64,000 nucleotides of DNA from assembly GCF_008973465.1 (NCBI RefSeq), contig NZ_WBXN01000004.1, positions 7,294,501 to 7,358,500 on the forward strand. The letters run 5' to 3'. A model generated the notes under the pieces. The model saw nothing but the letters and a program-made list of their open reading frames with translations. It was not told the origin of the DNA and searched no databases. The position numbers and the translations under genes were made by a program. Position 1 is the stretch's first letter, and the number at the start of each line of letters is the position of its first letter. Positions 60,228-64,000 of this stretch are shown here, piece by piece. This stretch comes from Streptomyces sp. SS1-1 (GTDB taxonomy: Bacteria; Actinomycetota; Actinomycetes; Streptomycetales; Streptomycetaceae).

Positions 60228-61121
60228 TCACACCGCGGCCATGATCGCCCCCGTGACCGCCGTCACGGCCGGGGTCGCCCGGCCCGGCAGGCGGGCCACG
60301 AGGATCCGGCGGATCTCGGGGGCCGCGCCTTCGACGCGCAGCAGGCTCACCCCGGGCGGAAGCAGCGGTGCCAGCCGGGCGGGCACCGTCGTCACGCCGA
60401 AGCCGCCGGCGACCAGGTGCAGCTTGGTCAGCCAGTCACGGGTGGAGTGCACGACACGCGGTCGTGCGGGCAGACCCGGCCAGACGCCGAGCAGCGGCTC
60501 CGACCGCGCGGACGGCGCGGCGATCCAGGGCGCGTCGGCCAGCTCGTCGACGTGCACGGCCGTGCGGCCCGCGAACGCGCCGCCCGAGGGCGCGGCCACG
60601 ACCAGCTCGGTGTCCTCCACGGTCTCGGTGTGCAGCCGGGGCGACTCGCCGTCCGGCGGCCGGTGCGGCGGGCGGGACGTCAGGACGGCGAGATCGACGG
60701 AACCCGCGCGCAGGGCACGGGTCAGACCGGGCGTCGTGCCCTCGACGGTCGTGACCGTGACGTGCGGATGGGACGCCGCCAGCCGTCCGAGCATGACGGG
60801 CAGGACGACGGATCCGGCGCTGAGGAACACCCCGAGCCGTACGACCTCGGTGTGCGGGGCGTTACCGGTCAGTTCCTGCTCGGCCGCCGTGAGGGTGTCC
60901 AGGATCGTGCGGGCGTGCCGCAGCAGCGTCAGCCCGGCGGGAGTGAGCCGCACGCCGTCGGAGCGCCGTTCGAACAGGGTGGTGCCCGCGCCGCGCTCGA
61001 GCGAGGCGGCCTGGCGCGAGACCGCCGACTGCGTGTAGCCGAGCCGCGCGGCGGCCGCCGTGAAACTACCGGACTCCGCGATCTGCTGCAGGACCCGCAG
61101 GCCCGAACTGGAGACATCCAT
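60228..61121 (-). CDS. LysR-family transcriptional regulator
   Basis: 297 residues. N-terminal winged HTH (LRVLQQIAESGSFTAAAARL, then GYTQSAVSRQAASLERGAGT, LFERRSDGVRLTPAG) and a LysR effector domain (VRLGVFLSAGSVVLPVMLGR; GSVDLAVLTSRPP; VAGGFGVTTVPARL). The ATG at 61121 begins MDVSSSGLR directly before the HTH. Divergent from an MDR oxidoreductase 117 bp away, with a 12-bp palindrome between, so it probably controls that gene and itself. Confidence 0.93.
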   Translation of the reverse strand: MDVSSSGLRVLQQIAESGSFTAAAARLGYTQSAVSRQAASLERGAGTTLFERRSDGVRLTPAGLTLLRHARTILDTLTAAEQELTGNAPHTEVVRLGVFLSAGSVVLPVMLGRLAASHPHVTVTTVEGTTPGLTRALRAGSVDLAVLTSRPPHRPPDGESPRLHTETVEDTELVVAAPSGGAFAGRTAVHVDELADAPWIAAPSARSEPLLGVWPGLPARPRVVHSTRDWLTKLHLVAGGFGVTTVPARLAPLLPPGVSLLRVEGAAPEIRRILVARLPGRATPAVTAVTGAIMAAV

Positions 61122-61136
61122 GACGCATACGCATAC

Positions 61137-61148
61137 CACGCATGCGTG
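61137..61148. promoter_or_regulatory. Palindrome CACGCATGCGTG in the LysR/MDR intergenic region
   Basis: A perfect 12-bp palindrome 16 bp upstream of the LysR start, next to related GCATACGCATAC half-sites. Likely LysR binding region. Confidence 0.5.
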
Positions 61149-61238
61149 ATCGTCGCTTCCCGCATGCCCCTGTGGCGCCTAGCGTCGATCCCGCGGTCCC
61201 CGTCTTCCGCTGACAGGGACGATTACGGAGGTCATGAC

Positions 61239-62327
61239 ATGCGCGCTGCGGTTCTGACGGCGTTCGGCGCCCCGCTGAAGGTGCGGGAGATACCCGATCC
61301 CGAGCCGGTGGGCGGGGAGGTGCTGGTCGATGTGCTGGCCGCCTGCGTGCTCCCGTACGCGGCCGAGGTCTTCGGCGGCGTACGGAACTACCCCCTGGTC
61401 CCGCCGGTCGTTCCCGGCCTGGGCGGCGTGGGACGCGTCGTGCGCACCGGCCCGGACGCCACCCGGCTGCGCGCCGGAGACCTGGTCTGGTGCGATCCGA
61501 CGGTGCGCTCCCGGGACGACGCCCTCACGCCCGACATCGCGCTCCAGGGCTGGAGCTCGCGCGGTGACGGCGGCGCCGCGCTCGCCCGGCACCTGCGCGA
61601 CGGCTCCTACGCCGAGCTGATGCGCGTCCCGACGGAGAACGTCTTCCCGCTGCCCTCCGCCGCCGGGGACGACCCTGCCCGCTGGGCCGCGCTCGCCGTG
61701 CACATGGTGCCCTACGGCGGCCTCCTCGCCGGCGAGCTGAGGCCCGGGGAGACCCTGCTCGTCAGCGGCGCCACCGGGAACTTCGGCAGCGGCGCTGTCG
61801 CGGTCGGCCTCGCGATGGGCGCGGGCCGTGTGGTCGTCCCCGGCCGCAACCGGGACGCGCTCGCCCTCCTCACCGACCGGTTCGGGCCCCGTGTCCGTCC
61901 CGTCACGCTGACGGGGGAGGAGGCCACCGACCGTGCCGCGATGTCCGAGGCCGCCGACGGCCCGATCGACCTGGTCATCGATCTGCTCCCGCCGAGCGCA
62001 CCCAGCTGTGCGACCCGCGCCGCGGCCATGACCGTCCGCGAATACGGCCGTGTCGTCCTCATGGGAGGCGTCGGCATGTTCGGCGGCGACGACCTGGCGC
62101 TGCCCTACCCCTGGATCATGCGCAACTCGATCACCGTGCGCGGCCAGTGGATGGCCCCGCGCACCGCCAACGTCGGCCTCATCCGGCTCCTCGCCTCCGG
62201 CGCGCTGGACCTCGCCCCGGAACGCGTCCGGTCGTTCCCGCTCGACGCCGTCAACGAGGCCGTCGCGCACGCCGCCGCGCACCCCGGTCCGTTCGACCGC
62301 ACCGCCCTCACCCCACGCACCGGCTGA
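61239..62327 (+). CDS. Medium-chain (zinc-type) alcohol dehydrogenase/quinone reductase-like protein
   Basis: 362 residues. GroES-like N-terminal domain (VPPVVPGLGGVGRVVRTGPD; RAGDLVWCDP) and a Rossmann domain (LLVSGATGNFGSGAVAVGLA). The catalytic-zinc Cys/His set of classical ADHs is not complete, so an NADPH-quinone reductase or zinc-independent reductase is possible. Divergent from a LysR regulator, its probable controller. ATG at 61239 with GGAGG about 7 nt upstream. Cytosolic. Confidence 0.9.
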   Translation: MRAAVLTAFGAPLKVREIPDPEPVGGEVLVDVLAACVLPYAAEVFGGVRNYPLVPPVVPGLGGVGRVVRTGPDATRLRAGDLVWCDPTVRSRDDALTPDIALQGWSSRGDGGAALARHLRDGSYAELMRVPTENVFPLPSAAGDDPARWAALAVHMVPYGGLLAGELRPGETLLVSGATGNFGSGAVAVGLAMGAGRVVVPGRNRDALALLTDRFGPRVRPVTLTGEEATDRAAMSEAADGPIDLVIDLLPPSAPSCATRAAAMTVREYGRVVLMGGVGMFGGDDLALPYPWIMRNSITVRGQWMAPRTANVGLIRLLASGALDLAPERVRSFPLDAVNEAVAHAAAHPGPFDRTALTPRTG

Positions 62328-62589
62328 CGCCTCCGCCGGCGGCCAGAAGGCAACGGACGCACGAGAGTGCGCATTTGGATCGAGCGACGACACGACCGTC
62401 GCCGTCGGCACGCGGTGACAGCGGCGATGACGGCGGTGCTGACAGCGGCGATTCCCGCAACCCGGTGCTCCCCAGGCAACGGTTGAGCATCCAAGTTACT
62501 TTGTATCGGTACGCCTCTCATGGGGGAAAGGGCGCGCTTTCACATGCCGCGACCTGCCTGTCTCCCTTCGTATCCAGCTGGAGGTTCCC

Positions 62590-63378
62590 ATGCTCAAGGG
62601 ATACACTGTTCCGCTTTCCCCGAAGGGCGAGGCGAACGAGGCCCCCGCGCCCCCCTGGCATTACGCCGGAGACGTCATCGGCGTCGAATACTTCACCGAT
62701 CCGGCGGCCGCGGAGGCGACGCTTCCCGAAGTGCTGACCCCGGATCCGGAATCGTCCGGCCGGGTCGTCGCCTATTTCTTCGACTGGCAGTTCAACGGGG
62801 AGAACGACGAATACCTCGACCCGGTCTACAGCCAGTACCGCGAGTTCTTCGTGCTCGTCGACGCCCACTACGACGGGCGGCCCGTCTCCTGGTGCCCGTA
62901 CATCTACGTCGACAATCACCACGCCCTGGCGCGCGGGCTGGTTCAGGGGTTTCCGAAGAAGATCGGGCAGGTGCACCAGACCCGGGTCTTCGCCTCACCG
63001 GGGAAGGCGTCCCCCACGCTGTCGCCCGGCGCCCGCTTCGGCGCCAGCGTCTCCTGCGACGAACGGACACTCGCGCAGGCCAGGATCACCCTGGAGAAGC
63101 GCCTGGAGGACCCGACGCCCCTGCTGAGCCGGGACACCATCAATCTGCGGCATTTCCCGACGCTCGAAGTCGGCAAGTACGACAAGCCGGCGGTCCACGA
63201 ACTGGTGCGGATGGAATACGCCGATCAGCAACTGGCCGACGTGTGGATCGGCAGCAGCGAGATCGAGCTCTTCCAGGCCCCTCGCGAGGAACTCGGCGAT
63301 CTCCGCCCGGTGCGCGCCGGCATGGGATTCCGGGGTTCGATGTCCTACAACGTGAAGCAGGTGTTCCCGCTCACCTGA
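62590..63378 (+). CDS. Acetoacetate decarboxylase-family protein
   Basis: 262 residues, a full ADC barrel: LKGYTVPLSPKG, YREFFVLVDAHYDGRPVSW, and the Schiff-base lysine pair Lys123/Lys124 in GFPKKIGQ. ADC-like enzymes decarboxylate or, in related branches, catalyse aldol/dehydration steps on beta-keto acids. GGAGG lies 6 nt before the ATG. A thiamine-diphosphate enzyme follows 76 bp later on the same strand, so a small keto-acid pathway is possible. Substrate unknown. Confidence 0.9.
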   Translation: MLKGYTVPLSPKGEANEAPAPPWHYAGDVIGVEYFTDPAAAEATLPEVLTPDPESSGRVVAYFFDWQFNGENDEYLDPVYSQYREFFVLVDAHYDGRPVSWCPYIYVDNHHALARGLVQGFPKKIGQVHQTRVFASPGKASPTLSPGARFGASVSCDERTLAQARITLEKRLEDPTPLLSRDTINLRHFPTLEVGKYDKPAVHELVRMEYADQQLADVWIGSSEIELFQAPREELGDLRPVRAGMGFRGSMSYNVKQVFPLT

Positions 63379-63454
63379 CCTGAAAGGGGCGCTGCCCCCT
63401 CCGGTATTCCGGCAGCGAACTCCCGCCAGCACACAGAACAGTTAGGTGCGCCAG

Positions 63455-64000
63455 ATGAGCACGACAGTTGCCGACTGCATGGTCGAGGCCCTCGCCGCCT
63501 CCGGAGTACGCCGTGTCTACGGTCTCCCCGGCGACTCCCTCAACGGATTCACGGACTCCCTGCGCCGCAACGGCACCGTGCGGTGGGCGCACGTACGCCA
63601 CGAGGAGAGCGCCGCCTTCGCCGCAACCGGTGAGGCGGCTCTCACGGGTGAACTCGCGGTCGTCGCGGGCAGTTGCGGTCCCGGCAACCTGCATCTGATC
63701 AACGGTCTGTACGACGCCCAGCGCAGCCGGGTGCCGGTCCTGGCGATCGCCGCCCACATCCCGGCCGAGGAGATCGGCGGCGAGTACTTCCAGGAGACGC
63801 ACCCGCAGGAACTGTTCCGCGAGTGCAGCGTCTACGCCGAACTGGCCGCGACCGGCGACCAGGTGCCGCGGCTGCTGCGGATCGCGATGCGCACGGCCCT
63901 GGAGCGCCGGGGCGTCTCCGTCCTCGTCGTCCCGGGCAACATGCTGCTCGCCCGAGGCGACACCGCGGCGTTCTCCCATCCCGTCCGGGCCACGGCCTCC
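63455..64000 (+). CDS. Thiamine-diphosphate enzyme, pyruvate oxidase-like, cut by right edge
   Basis: The first 182 residues of a POX/acetolactate-synthase-type enzyme: [19 protein letters not shown] (the cofactor-site opening), [20 protein letters not shown] with the catalytic Glu that activates ThDP, and [20 protein letters not shown]. The PoxB branch ([18 protein letters not shown]) fits best, so it probably decarboxylates pyruvate at the cytosol-membrane interface; the central FAD and C-terminal domains are beyond the window. It follows the acetoacetate decarboxylase-like gene. Confidence 0.88.
   Translation, partial: MSTTVADCMVEALAASGVRRVYGLPGDSLNGFTDSLRRNGTVRWAHVRHEESAAFAATGEAALTGELAVVAGSCGPGNLHLINGLYDAQRSRVPVLAIAAHIPAEEIGGEYFQETHPQELFRECSVYAELAATGDQVPRLLRIAMRTALERRGVSVLVVPGNMLLARGDTAAFSHPVRATAS

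Overview
The window is a stretch of a high-GC actinomycete chromosome, almost certainly a Streptomyces. The evidence is strong third-position G/C bias, frequent GTG starts with GGAGG-type ribosome binding sites, several secreted hydrolases, LacI-controlled sugar ABC operons without an ATPase gene (streptomycetes share one, MsiK, encoded elsewhere), and paralogues of housekeeping genes. It looks like an accessory or arm-type region: many hydrolases and regulators, one intact IS, one MITE-like element and two decayed genes. I see no rRNA, tRNA or CRISPR array.

Layout. 1-6.1 kb: a GAPDH cut by the left edge, a GlxA-type regulator, a PAS-GAF-PP2C-HATPase phosphatase, a stand-alone type III polyketide synthase and a 56-residue hydrophobic protein. 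6.1-12.7 kb: a xylobiose-type operon (binding protein, two permeases, GH3 enzyme) with a divergent LacI regulator. 12.8-19.2 kb: a MITE-like element, then a cellobiose/beta-glucoside-type operon (binding protein, two permeases, GH1 enzyme) with its own divergent LacI regulator. 19.3-22.4 kb: an intact IS5-family element carrying a passenger gene, inserted between a hypothetical gene and a DUF6328 gene. 22.4-25.8 kb: a sirtuin, an unknown protein, an MmyB-type regulator and a divergent SDR.

25.9-29.8 kb: two divergent molybdenum-cofactor systems, one cytosolic with a flavin reductase and a zinc-ribbon protein, one fused to a membrane cytochrome b. 30-36.4 kb: histidine kinase, response regulator, CPBP protease and a MacB/FtsX-type ABC transporter, with one 13-bp motif in front of both halves. 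36.4-41 kb: two secreted sugar-acting proteins (ThuA-DUF1080-RICIN and glucose/sorbosone dehydrogenase-PKD-RICIN) whose lectin tails are almost identical. 41.3-49 kb: methyltransferase, acetyltransferase, a LuxR remnant, SGNH hydrolase, DinB, SnoaL-like protein and an M4 metalloprotease. 49-56.5 kb: PAP2 protein, a second IF-1 with an acetyltransferase, secreted M1 peptidase and GH81 beta-1,3-glucanase. 56.8-64 kb: a ribbon-helix-helix/degenerate Fic-Doc pair, DUF3224, VOC and DinB proteins, a pyrF remnant, a GNAT, a LysR regulator with a divergent MDR oxidoreductase, an acetoacetate decarboxylase-like protein and a truncated TPP enzyme.

How the parts work together. The polysaccharide theme is strong: GH81 and RICIN-tailed enzymes act outside, and two importers feed cytosolic GH3 and GH1 enzymes. 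A 19-bp promoter element is shared, with two mismatches, by the GH1 operon and the GH81 gene 38 kb away, and both carry LacI-type palindromes downstream. This raises the possibility that the GH1 operon takes up beta-1,3-gluco-oligosaccharides. The least conventional items are the passenger-carrying IS, the Fic-like pair with a palindrome over its putative promoter, the shared two-component motif, the paired molybdoenzymes, and the leader ORF upstream of the second infA.
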